DNA of 19,151 bases, from NCBI GenBank assembly GCA_030039895.1, contig JASHUR010000172.1:1-19151 (forward strand), given 5' to 3'. The stretch is from Acidobacteriaceae bacterium (GTDB lineage Bacteria; Acidobacteriota; Terriglobia; Terriglobales; Acidobacteriaceae). The notes below the pieces were generated by a model. That model saw only the letters and a list, made by a program, of their open reading frames with translations, did not search any database and was not told where the DNA came from. The position numbers and the translations under genes are program-made. Shown here piece after piece: positions 7,474-14,262 of the stretch. The first letter of the stretch is position 1. Every line of letters starts with the position of its first letter.

Positions 7474-7519
7474 CGCTTTCACTCCCAATTCTTTGCTGTC
7501 GCGATCATTCGCTCCTCAG

Positions 7520-7538
7520 TTTGCAGCAGGCACTCCAA
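7520..7538 (-). promoter_or_regulatory. Candidate sigma-54 (-24/-12) promoter of the flagellar-like gene
   Basis: Read on the minus strand, TGGAGT-N5-CTGCA places GG and GC exactly 10 bases apart (7536-7535 and 7524-7523). The invariant GG and GC are present, but the flanking bases match the consensus TGGCAC-N5-TTGCA only partly. The predicted start near 7511 leaves a leader of about 38 bases to the ATG. Proximity to a sigma-54 activator gene makes it plausible. Confidence 0.35.
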
Positions 7539-7565
7539 CAAACCACCCGCAGGATTGCAAAATTC

Positions 7566-8858
7566 TCAGAATGTGCGCGAGTATTCCCCAAATTCAATCT
7601 CTTCGACGCCAATCTCCGGGCGCTCCTCGGCCAGGATGGCCGCGCGCTCCAGCACATGTTCAAGTTCGCGAACGTTGCCCGGCCAATTATGCGTAACGAG
7701 CACCTGCATCGCCTCCTCGCTGATGCTCTTCGCCGGCCCGCGTTCAGCCTGCAGCGCTAGAAAGTGGTCCACCAGCCGCGGCAGGTCTTCCTGGTGAGAC
7801 TCGAGCGATGGCGTTCGGATCAGAAACACCGCCAGCCGGTAATAAAGGTCCGCGCGAAAGCTGCCCTGCGCCGCCAGTTTTCCCAGTGGACGGTGCGTCG
7901 CCGCCACAATGCGCGCATCCACCTTTACCGGCTCATTTTCGCCCACGCGTTGCAGCTCGCCGCTTTCCACAAAGCGAAGCAGCTTGGCCTGCAATGCCAG
8001 CGGCATCTCTCCAATCTCGTCCAGAAACAGCGTCCCGCCCTGCGCTGCCTCAATCCTCCCCACTCTTCCCTGCACTGCGCCGGTAAAGGCGCCGCGTGTG
8101 TGTCCGAACAGCTCGGCCTCGAGCAGCGTCTCTGGAATCGCCGCGCAGTTCAGCGCCACGAACGGCCGCGCCGAGCGCGTACTCAATCGGTGCAGAGCAC
8201 GCGCCACCAGCTCCTTGCCGGTTCCCGTCGGTCCTTCAATCAGCACCGGCGTGCGGTGCGGCGCCACCAGCCGGATGCGATGGCTCACCTTCAACATGCA
8301 CGGATGCTCGCCCACAAACTCCGGCAGCCGGCACGACTTGCTGAGCATATACGCCGCGCCAGCCGATCCGCGCGCCTGAGCGCTCAGCCGGCTGTTGATC
8401 TCGGCGCGTATCTTCTCCTCCTCACTGAGCGCTACCTCCATCGCCGGAGCTGGCAACGTGCGCCGCTCGATCTCGGGCGCGCTGTCGGCTGCAGCTCCGT
8501 CCGCGTCCTGACCGCGGCGCAATGCAAGCAGCACCTCGTTGCGGCGGGGACTGCGCACGGTATCGGTGCGGACCGGCGTGTCGTCTACCGTCACCAGATC
8601 AACGCCGGGATGCAGCCTCTCAAACTCGGTGACAAATTCCTGTATCTCCAGATCGGGCAGCCACGAGTCAACAATTACTGTCTCCGCAGGAGATGTCTCC
8701 AGATGCGCCAGGGCCTCGGCCCCGCCGCCCGCTTCGCGCACCTGCCACCGCAGTCCGGTTAGTGCATCACGCACGCGCTGGCGAAACGACAGGTCGGCGC
8801 TGGCCAGAATCGCGGTTCGTGCCGCGGCCTGCGCAGGTCGGTATGTTGAGGTTGCCAT
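7566..8858 (-). CDS. Sigma-54-interacting AAA+ response regulator lacking a DNA-binding domain
   Basis: This 430-residue activator remodels RNA polymerase holding sigma-54. The start is the ATG at 8858, with GGAGGAG about 6 bases upstream; the longer open frame would run into the next gene. The N-terminus (about 14-115) resembles a receiver with a possible phospho-acceptor Asp64 (VIVDSWLPD), but the acidic pair after strand 1 is reduced to ASAD, so it is degenerate. The AAA+ domain (about 180-405) is intact: Walker A GPTGTGKE (209-216), GAFTGA sigma-54 loop (256-261), Walker B GGTLFLDE (274-281), FRADLYYRL and sensor II GNVREL (394-399). The protein stops about 30 residues later with no Fis-type helix-turn-helix. 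Activators without such a domain are known, for example Helicobacter FlgR, which controls flagellar genes. Together with the flagellar-like neighbour this suggests a FlgR/FlrC-like role, which is inference. Confidence 0.88.
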   Translation of the reverse strand: MATSTYRPAQAAARTAILASADLSFRQRVRDALTGLRWQVREAGGGAEALAHLETSPAETVIVDSWLPDLEIQEFVTEFERLHPGVDLVTVDDTPVRTDTVRSPRRNEVLLALRRGQDADGAAADSAPEIERRTLPAPAMEVALSEEEKIRAEINSRLSAQARGSAGAAYMLSKSCRLPEFVGEHPCMLKVSHRIRLVAPHRTPVLIEGPTGTGKELVARALHRLSTRSARPFVALNCAAIPETLLEAELFGHTRGAFTGAVQGRVGRIEAAQGGTLFLDEIGEMPLALQAKLLRFVESGELQRVGENEPVKVDARIVAATHRPLGKLAAQGSFRADLYYRLAVFLIRTPSLESHQEDLPRLVDHFLALQAERGPAKSISEEAMQVLVTHNWPGNVRELEHVLERAAILAEERPEIGVEEIEFGEYSRTF

Positions 8859-8950
8859 GCTTTTCTCCTCCGATACTTCCGTTAGGTTCAGTCCTTCTAA
8901 ACGTCCCGTCTCCGCGGTGCCTGTCCGGCTCCAAAACAAGTTCCGCCAGA

Positions 8951-9616
8951 TCATGCCCGCAGTCCAATTGCGTAGCCTTGGCCGCGCACGGTTTGAATCA
9001 ATGCCGATGCCGCACCCAGCTTGCGGCGCAAATAGTTCACATATACGTCGACCACGTTTGTTCCCGCCCCGGCCGGCACCTTCCACACCTGCTCGAGCAG
9101 CGCCGCGCGAGATACTGCCCTTCCGCGGTTCAACAGAAGGTGCTCAAGGAGCGCAAACTCTTTGCCCGTCAGACTCACCAGCCGCCCTTCGCAGCTCACT
9201 GTGCGCTCTATGCGATTCACTTCAAGGCATCCCTGCCTCAATAGCAGGCTGGCCTCGGTCCGTCGGCGTAGCAGCGCCCGCACCCGAGCCCTTAATTCGA
9301 CCAGCGCAAATGGCTTCAGCAGGCAGTCGTCCGCACCCAGATCCAGGCATTTCAACCGTGTTTCCATCTCCCTGCGCGCCGTAAGGATCAGAATCGGCAC
9401 ATTATCCGTTGCAGAGCGCATAAGCCCTAATGCCACTGTGCCGTCCATCCGTGGCAGATTCAGGTCGAGGATTGCAAAATCCGGTGCGTCTCGAAGAAAC
9501 TCATCCACTGCTGCCTGGCCGTCCGCGGCCAGACGGACCTCGTGGCCGTCGGCCTCAAGTCCCCGCTTCAAATACATCCCCAGTGCCTCGTTGTCTTCCG
9601 CTACCAGAAAACGCAT
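8951..9616 (-). CDS. OmpR/PhoB-family two-component response regulator
   Basis: The 221-residue protein has a receiver domain (1-118) and a winged-helix DNA-binding domain (about 125-220). The phosphorylation machinery is complete: acidic pair Glu7-Asp8, phospho-acceptor Asp51 (ILDLNLPRMDG), Thr79 and Lys101 (LLKPF). The C-terminus has the OmpR pattern LTGKEFALLEHLLLNRGRAVSR...VVDVYVNYLRRKL...IQTVRGQGYAI. The ATG at 9616 is preferred because GAGG lies about 5 bases upstream and it starts the receiver strand MRFLVAEDN directly. No histidine kinase is adjacent, so it is an orphan within this window. It precedes the sigma-54 activator by 92 bases on the same strand, so the two may be co-transcribed. 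It is divergent from lexA. Its target genes cannot be told from sequence. Confidence 0.92.
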   Translation of the reverse strand: MRFLVAEDNEALGMYLKRGLEADGHEVRLAADGQAAVDEFLRDAPDFAILDLNLPRMDGTVALGLMRSATDNVPILILTARREMETRLKCLDLGADDCLLKPFALVELRARVRALLRRRTEASLLLRQGCLEVNRIERTVSCEGRLVSLTGKEFALLEHLLLNRGRAVSRAALLEQVWKVPAGAGTNVVDVYVNYLRRKLGAASALIQTVRGQGYAIGLRA

Positions 9617-9813
9617 CAACCCCTCGCACCTCTCTGCGGCAGGCATGCTTCCGTGCCGCACTTCGGATATGCAGCAACCATCTCCTGTTGCGAATCAGTA
9701 CACAAGAACGAAGCGAGAGAAATGTCCAGGTCCGGCGCTGGAATGGAACGGGAAGCTGGCTATGTTTCAAATCGGGACAGGCGAAACATTCGCGTTAAAA
9801 TTCCTTGCTGACG

Positions 9814-9836
9814 ATTCGCCTTTTATTCGCTATACT
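9814..9836 (+). promoter_or_regulatory. lexA promoter with candidate LexA operator (direct repeat ATTC-N7-ATTC)
   Basis: TATACT (9831-9836) is a good -10 box ending 6 bases before the lexA ATG. Just upstream ATTCGC occurs at 9814-9819 and 9825-9830, an 11-base period (ATTC-N7-ATTC), and again further up at 9788-9793. The geometry equals the GTTC-N7-GTTC direct-repeat operator known for alphaproteobacterial LexA, although the first base differs. No convincing -35 box is seen. Confidence 0.45.
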
Positions 9837-9842
9837 GCCCCC

Positions 9843-10445
9843 ATGGCTATCACCCGCAGGCAAAAAGAGGTACTCGACTTCATCGCGAGCTTCACTCAGC
9901 GCAACGGTTACTCGCCCTCTTATGAGGAGATCGCCCACGGTCTCGGCCTTCGCTCTCTTGCCACTGTCCACAAACACATCACCAACCTCCACAACAAAGG
10001 AATGCTCCAGCGCGCCCACAACCGCAGCCGTTCCATTGACGTCCTTCCGCCCAAAGCCAAGGCCAAACCCGGCGAGCGCCTGCCTCTTGCAGGACGCATC
10101 GCGGCCGGCCTCCCCATTGAAGCCGTCGAAACGTCTGAAAGCATCTCCCTCGGCGACATCGTCGGCAACCGTGATGTCTTCGCACTTCAGGTGCGGGGCG
10201 AGTCCATGCGCGACGAGCATATCGTGGACGGGGATTATGTCTTTGTTGAGCGCACCCCCACCGCACACGAGGGCGATATTGTCGTCGCGCTGGTCCGCGG
10301 CGCGGAGACGACCCTTAAGCGTTATTACCTTGAGGGCGCAACCGTCCGCCTCCAGCCCTCAAATGCGGAAATGGACCCGATCTACGTCCCCGCATCGCAG
10401 GTGGCCATTCAGGGCCGGGTGCTGGGGGTCTTACGACGCTACTGA
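9843..10445 (+). CDS. lexA: LexA repressor, SOS-response regulator
   Basis: The 200-residue protein represses SOS genes and cleaves itself when stimulated by RecA filaments. The N-terminal winged helix-turn-helix (1-65; TRRQKEVLDFIASF, YSPSYEEIAHGLGLRS) is followed by a peptidase-S24 domain. The cleavage site is Ala88-Gly89 in RIAAGLP, with catalytic Ser121 (RGESMRDEHIVDGD) and Lys159 (ETTLKRYY). The length is standard. The ATG at 9843 starts the canonical MAITRRQKEV. No Shine-Dalgarno sequence precedes it, and the predicted -10 box is so close that the transcript may start at or within a base or two of the ATG, that is, leaderless. An upstream-extended open frame reaching back to 9162 overlaps the divergent regulator and is rejected. 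Confidence 0.96.
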   Translation: MAITRRQKEVLDFIASFTQRNGYSPSYEEIAHGLGLRSLATVHKHITNLHNKGMLQRAHNRSRSIDVLPPKAKAKPGERLPLAGRIAAGLPIEAVETSESISLGDIVGNRDVFALQVRGESMRDEHIVDGDYVFVERTPTAHEGDIVVALVRGAETTLKRYYLEGATVRLQPSNAEMDPIYVPASQVAIQGRVLGVLRRY

Positions 10446-10460
10446 AAGCTCCTTTGAGCG

Positions 10461-10476
10461 TGGCACTGGCCTCGCG
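10461..10476 (+). promoter_or_regulatory. Candidate sigma-54 promoter of the pilin gene
   Basis: TGGCAC-N5-TCGCG has an exact -24 element, a -12 element with one mismatch in TTGC, and the obligatory 10 bases between GG and GC. The predicted start near 10487 gives a leader of about 73 bases. Pilin genes in several phyla use sigma-54. A competing weak -10 (TACTTT, 10549-10554) lies only 5 bases before the ATG. Confidence 0.4.
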
Positions 10477-10559
10477 CGTCTACATCCTTTAGGATTGGCT
10501 TTGGCGGCATAGGCCGGAGGGTTGCGCGGCCGATGCCCGGAAATTGGATACTTTAGAGT

Positions 10560-11090
10560 ATGAATTCAATCAAGTCCTCTCTTGTTCGCAAACGGAACCG
10601 CCTGCACTCGGAAGCGGGCTTCACGCTGATGGAGTTGCTGATCGTCATTTCGATCATGCTTATCCTCATGCTGATCGCTATCCCGAACATGCTGAACCTG
10701 AAGAGCGAGGCCAACGAGACCTCTGCCATCCAGTCGCTGCACGCGATTTACGAGGCGGAAACACAATATCAAACTACCTATCCGGCCAACGGCTACTCCT
10801 GCTCGCTGTCGGCGCTTGGCGGAGACGCCTCGGCCGGTCCGCCCAGCCCTGAGGCGGCGCAGCTGCTGCAACCCGATCTCGCCTCGGGCGAGAAGTCCGG
10901 ATACACCTTTCGCATCGTGAACTGCACCAAGGAGACCGTGAACAATCAGGACATGTACACGAGCTACGAAGCGATTGCAGTCCCGCAGGCAGTCGGCAAA
11001 ACCGGTCACCGTGGCTTCTGCATCGACATGACGGGCGAAATCAAATCTGATCCGACCGGCGGAACCAACTGCACCCAGCGCCTCCAGTGA
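10560..11090 (+). CDS. Type IV pilin-like protein with prepilin cleavage site
   Basis: The 176-residue prepilin has a basic leader of 20 residues, ending in the prepilin peptidase site AG|FTLMELLIVISIML. Gly20 is at position -1, Phe21 is the N-methylated residue, and Glu25 is the conserved Glu5. A single hydrophobic helix (about 21-45) forms the fibre core. The globular part contains four cysteines (81, 122, 154, 171) that could make two disulfides. Segments such as SLHAIYEAETQYQTTYPANG and GYTFRIVNC are typical of PilA/PulG-like proteins of Acidobacteriota and Deltaproteobacteria. It may be a major pilin, a minor pilin or a type II secretion pseudopilin; the sequence alone does not decide. 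No assembly genes (PilB, PilT, PilQ) are nearby. No Shine-Dalgarno sequence is seen before the ATG. The stop overlaps the next start. Confidence 0.88.
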   Translation: MNSIKSSLVRKRNRLHSEAGFTLMELLIVISIMLILMLIAIPNMLNLKSEANETSAIQSLHAIYEAETQYQTTYPANGYSCSLSALGGDASAGPPSPEAAQLLQPDLASGEKSGYTFRIVNCTKETVNNQDMYTSYEAIAVPQAVGKTGHRGFCIDMTGEIKSDPTGGTNCTQRLQ

Positions 11091-11770
11091 CATTTTCTCG
11101 CCGTTCAAATAACGCAGCCCCGCTCACAGTGTGCCTGCTGGTGATTCTTTGCCTTGCGGGCGCTTCGGTTCCTGCGGGCGCTCAGTCTCTTTCCGCCGAC
11201 GCTCTGGCCAAACGGATCGACAAACACTACGACTCCCTCCATTCGCTTGAGGTCAACTTCACCCAGCAATACGAGGGCATGGGCATGGATCGCCACGAAT
11301 CAGGTGTGCTTCTGCTTAAAAAGCCGGGCCGCATGCGCTGGAGTTACTTGAGACCCGCCGGCAAGCTGTTCCTGCTCGACGGGCACTACGGCTATTTCTA
11401 CTCGCCCGGAGATACCACGGCCCAGCGCATTCCAGCCAAGGAGATCAACGACCTGCGCTCGCCCCTTCGCCTTCTGCTGGGGCATACAAAGCTTGAAAAA
11501 GAGCTGACTGGGCTTGCCATCGATCCCAATGCCGGCGGAACCTACACCCTCACCGGAATTCCTCGCGGCTTGGAGAATCGCGTCTCTTCTTTCAGCATCA
11601 CAGCCACATCTGAGGGAGTCATAACTCAGATGCAGATCGACGAAACCGATGGCGTGCGCAATACCTTTCAATTCACCGACGAGCGTCCCAACGCGCCCGC
11701 CCCAACCTCGGACTTTGTCTTCACGCCTCCGTCCGGTGTGCGCATCGTTGATGGGATGCCCCCAGTTTGA
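11087..11770 (+). CDS. LolA-like outer-membrane lipoprotein carrier protein
   Basis: A 227-residue periplasmic protein starting at a GTG that overlaps the pilin stop as GTGA, so it is probably translationally coupled. The signal peptide is about 1-32 (basic N-terminus, hydrophobic core LTVCLLVILCLAGA, cleavage near AGA|Q). The mature part matches the LolA fold: repeated strands beginning LEVNFTQQYEGMGMDRHESG, then LLLKKPGRMRWSY, a classic LolA feature (KPG.RW.Y), FLLDGHYGYFYSPGD and the C-terminal strand ITQMQIDETDGVRNTFQFTD. LolA ferries lipoproteins from the inner to the outer membrane. LolA-like proteins in Acidobacteriota may have other lipid-related roles. The coupling with a pilin gene is unusual. 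Identification is by fold pattern, so equivalence to E. coli LolA is likely but not proven. Confidence 0.85.
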   Translation: MTFSRRSNNAAPLTVCLLVILCLAGASVPAGAQSLSADALAKRIDKHYDSLHSLEVNFTQQYEGMGMDRHESGVLLLKKPGRMRWSYLRPAGKLFLLDGHYGYFYSPGDTTAQRIPAKEINDLRSPLRLLLGHTKLEKELTGLAIDPNAGGTYTLTGIPRGLENRVSSFSITATSEGVITQMQIDETDGVRNTFQFTDERPNAPAPTSDFVFTPPSGVRIVDGMPPV

Positions 11771-11918
11771 GGCGATGTTCCAGCTTCTGTTGAGTCTTCA
11801 CGCGTTCAACTCTTCGCTGGATTCTCCTCGCTTCCAGCATTCCGATCATCGGTTGCGTTTACAGTCCATTTAAGAAACTTCCAAACTCCGCCCCTGCTGC
11901 CCGGCCGGCCTTTCTTCC

Positions 11919-11924
11919 TATAAT
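11919..11924 (+). promoter_or_regulatory. Possible -10 box upstream of the DUF1801 gene
   Basis: TATAAT is a perfect match to the -10 consensus at 11919-11924, in the 291-base gap between the LolA-like and DUF1801 genes. The -35 position (about 11896-11901) is GC-rich and poor. The transcript would carry a leader of about 130 bases. Confidence 0.3.
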
Positions 11925-12061
11925 GGCCGCACGGGACCTTTTATTGTGGAAAGGCTGTGTCCTTCGATGTCTAATTTCGAAGAGATTTCCTTGACAAGAC
12001 TCTGCAGCAAACCACCCGCCAGCACTGCGCATGAGGCTGGCTGGCGAAAAGAAGGATCGGA

Positions 12062-12499
12062 GTGAATATGAAGCCGACAAGTCGTCCGAATAGCGAAGCC
12101 GCTTCAGCGAACATCAGCAAGCGGATTCAGGATCTGGGGGATTGGCGCGGAAAAACACTGGCTCATCTCCGGCAGCTCATCCACGATGCCGACCCCGACA
12201 TCCAGGAGGAGTGGAAATGGGCGAAGCCCGCATCGCCCGGCACCCCCGTCTGGTCCCACGACGGCATCGTCTGCACAGGGGAATCGTACAAGCAGGTCGT
12301 GAAGCTTACCTTTGCGCGCGGAGCCTCCCTTGAAGACCCGAAGAAGATCTTCAACTCCAGCCTGGAAGGGAACATGCGGCGTGCGATCGACTTCCGAGAG
12401 GGGGAGAAGATCAATGAAGCTGCTTTCAAGCAACTCATCCGCGCCGCAGTGGCCGCCAACTCTGCAGCGCGCGCTCAACGGGCAGCCAAAAGGAAGTAA
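12062..12499 (+). CDS. DUF1801-type (YdhG/YjbR-like) protein
   Basis: This small 145-residue cytoplasmic protein is of the DUF1801/YdhG type. Visible family features are an N-terminal helix pair (RIQDLGDWRGKTLAHLRQLI), an EEWKWAKPASPGTPVW segment, then GIVCTGESYKQVVKLTFARG and FNSSLEGNMRRAIDFREGE, followed by a C-terminal helix rich in Ala and Arg ending in AKRK. The function of the family is not established. The start is ambiguous: GTG at 12062 has AAGGA 5 bases upstream, and ATG at 12068 has GGAG 5 bases upstream. The difference is only two residues. A 32-codon open frame (11967-12065) ends in a GTGA overlap with the GTG start. The gene is monocistronic apart from that, and it is convergent with tRNA-Glu. 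Confidence 0.75.
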   Translation: MNMKPTSRPNSEAASANISKRIQDLGDWRGKTLAHLRQLIHDADPDIQEEWKWAKPASPGTPVWSHDGIVCTGESYKQVVKLTFARGASLEDPKKIFNSSLEGNMRRAIDFREGEKINEAAFKQLIRAAVAANSAARAQRAAKRK

Positions 12500-12553
12500 G
12501 CCTGGCCACGGGGCACGAAGTACGAAGGGCCTGTTGCAAGTTCTTTGTTTTGT

Positions 12554-12631
12554 TGGCGTCCCCGACGGGATTTGAACCCGTGTTATCGCCGTGAAAGGGC
12601 GGTGTCCTGGGCCGGGCTAGACGACGGGGAC
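12554..12631 (-). tRNA. tRNA-Glu (anticodon TTC)
   Basis: On the minus strand the acceptor arm GTCCCCG (12631-12625) pairs with CGGGGAC (12564-12558), followed by discriminator G and an encoded CCA. The anticodon arm has the loop CTTTCAC (anticodon TTC) flanked by CCGCC/GGCGA (inner CGCC/GGCG pairs), and the T arm reads ACGGG-TTCAAAT-CCCGT. The CGTCTAG and GGTTCAAATCC segments fit bacterial tRNA-Glu. Confidence 0.95.
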
Positions 12632-12682
12632 GCTAGGTCAGCGTGGCAAAAACACACGCCTCCTTAAAGAAAAGCCATATTG

Positions 12683-12711
12683 AATCTATCAACTGGATCA
12701 TGCAGTGTCAA
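12683..12711 (-). promoter_or_regulatory. Promoter of tRNA-Glu
   Basis: On the minus strand a perfect TTGACA (12711-12706) is followed after 17 bases by TAGATT (12688-12683). The predicted start lies about 45 bases upstream of the tRNA 5' end, leaving a short leader for RNase P removal. Confidence 0.65.
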
Positions 12712-13111
12712 AAATTCGGGGCTTACTGCCGAATTCAATCAACGCTAATCTGCTCTTAACGTCTGGTCTTGTGGTTTGGGTCAATTTCAGAAAAGGTGAT
12801 GGAGCACTCGAATTCGGGAGACCCGCTGCATGTCTCCCGGCGCGCTGCATCGCATCTGGCCAAGATTCAACGATTCGACGGAAACCATTACCGGACAGTA
12901 TTCTATGGCCCGGAACAGAAATGCCGTTTGTTTCGTATCTTTCTGGTAGTCCAGTGGGCCATGAAGTATCGATTTTCGCGCACGAGCGAAGATTTTGTGA
13001 AGCGTTCGCATTTTAGCTGAATCCATATCACATCGCTGTGCATCCCGTTCGGCGCAGCGGCAAATCTCAGCCCGGCAACGACCGGCTTGAACCACTGAGG
13101 AACACTTTTTG
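12712..13111. other. Stretch without a convincing gene between tRNA promoter and efflux operon
   Basis: Counting from the tRNA, about 480 bases lack a recognisable gene. Open frames exist on both strands (for example 12799-13020 plus and 12787-13128 minus) but none has a family resemblance; the first has only a crowded GGTG before its ATG. The sequence is locally more AT-rich than its neighbours. It must contain the efflux operon promoter, but I cannot point to a clear -35/-10 pair. A GAGGAA at 13097-13102 is the ribosome site of the next gene. Confidence 0.4.
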
Positions 13112-14200
13112 ATGAGACCGTCGCGCACAATCTTGTTGTCCCTGTCGCTGCTGCTTTGCCTGGGGCTGACCGCCTGTCAGAAAGCGGCCACTGTAGCGGC
13201 TGCGCCCGCATTTCAGGCTTTGCCGGTAAAGACACTCACCGTCTCGTCCCAGCCGGTCCCGCGGTCGGACGAATACGTAGCCACCATAAAGTCGCGTCGC
13301 TCCGCAACCCTCAACCCGCAGGTCGACGGCAACCTTATTGCTATCGTCGTACATTCTGGCCAACTTGTCAGTGCCGGCCAGTTGCTCATGCAGATCGACC
13401 CCTCCAAGCAGGAGGCGACGGTGCAATCGCAGGCGGCAACGGTGCAGCAAAAGCTGGCAGTGTACAGGTACGACCGGATTGAGTTCGAGCGACAGAGCAA
13501 GCTGTATGCCGCGCAAGTGGCGAGCCGTGACGCGTACGACCAGGCGAGACAAGCCTTTGAAAACTCGAAGGCGGACTACGAGTCGTCGGTTGCGCTGCTC
13601 GAGTCGGACAAGAAGGAGTTGGGCTACTACAGCATCCGCGCGCCATTCACTGGTATCGTCGGCGACATACCAGTCCATGTTGGCGATTACGTCTCGGCAA
13701 GCACTCTGCTCACAACGGTTGACGAAAACCGGGACCTGGAAGCCTATATCTATGTCCCCGCAGAAATGGCCTCGCAGCTCCGCATGGGTCTCGCGGTTGA
13801 GATTCTCAACAACAACGAACAACCGCTTGAGAAAACGGCAATTGACTTCATCTCTCCGCAAGTGGACAACGGGCTGCAAGGCATTCTGGTAAAGGCGCCG
13901 GTACACCCCGACGATGCCGTCCTACGCAATGCGCAGCTGGTGAAGGCGCGCATCATCTGGAGCACCGCTCCAACGCCGGTGATCCCAGTGCTGGCGGTTG
14001 TCCGTCTGGGCGGCCAGGCCTTTGTCTACACCGTGCAAAGCCAGGATGGACACGACTTCGCGCACCAGGTGGCAGTCACGCTTGGCGATACCGTCGGCAA
14101 CGACTACGCAGTGCTTGCCGGATTGCAGAACGGAGAAAAGGTCATCATCTCCGGAACGCAGTTCCTTGCAGACCATATGCCGGTCAAGCCGCTGGGTTAA
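13112..14200 (+). CDS. RND efflux membrane-fusion lipoprotein (AcrA/HlyD family)
   Basis: A 362-residue periplasmic adaptor of a tripartite efflux pump. The signal peptide ends in lipobox LTAC with lipidated Cys22. It is followed by the split lipoyl domain (GNLIAIVVHSGQLVSAGQLL and IRAPFTGIVGDIPVHVGDYV), an alpha-helical hairpin between them (about residues 100-165, rich in Gln, Ala and Glu), a beta-barrel domain and a C-terminal membrane-proximal domain (GEKVIISGTQFLADHMPVKP). The ATG at 13112 is preferred; GAGGAA lies 9 bases upstream, and an adjoining TTG at 13109 is an alternative with 6-base spacing. The pump gene follows after 62 bases, so the two form an operon. No regulator such as TetR is adjacent. 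The exported substrates are unknown. Confidence 0.93.
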   Translation: MRPSRTILLSLSLLLCLGLTACQKAATVAAAPAFQALPVKTLTVSSQPVPRSDEYVATIKSRRSATLNPQVDGNLIAIVVHSGQLVSAGQLLMQIDPSKQEATVQSQAATVQQKLAVYRYDRIEFERQSKLYAAQVASRDAYDQARQAFENSKADYESSVALLESDKKELGYYSIRAPFTGIVGDIPVHVGDYVSASTLLTTVDENRDLEAYIYVPAEMASQLRMGLAVEILNNNEQPLEKTAIDFISPQVDNGLQGILVKAPVHPDDAVLRNAQLVKARIIWSTAPTPVIPVLAVVRLGGQAFVYTVQSQDGHDFAHQVAVTLGDTVGNDYAVLAGLQNGEKVIISGTQFLADHMPVKPLG

Positions 14201-14262
14201 TTGGCGATGATTTGACTCCAGACCTTCACCATCAGCACAGATAGACAATAGGCAGGCCCACA

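Noticed and set aside
7764..8762. 332-codon plus-strand open frame opposite the sigma-54 activator
   Set aside because: It is the antisense of a gene with intact Walker A, GAFTGA and Walker B motifs. The translation is rich in Arg, His, Gln and Leu and has no family features.
8859..9086. N-terminal extension of the sigma-54 activator frame
   Set aside because: It would overlap the response regulator gene by more than 100 bases and has no receiver-like content. A strong ribosome site precedes the internal ATG at 8858.
9162..9842. Upstream extension of the lexA open frame
   Set aside because: It runs antisense through the response regulator. The canonical LexA N-terminus begins at 9843, and the upstream part is Ser/Arg/Thr-rich.
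12787..13128. 113-codon minus-strand frame before the efflux operon
   Set aside because: No family resemblance, no ribosome site considered convincing, and it overlaps the start of the efflux adaptor gene.
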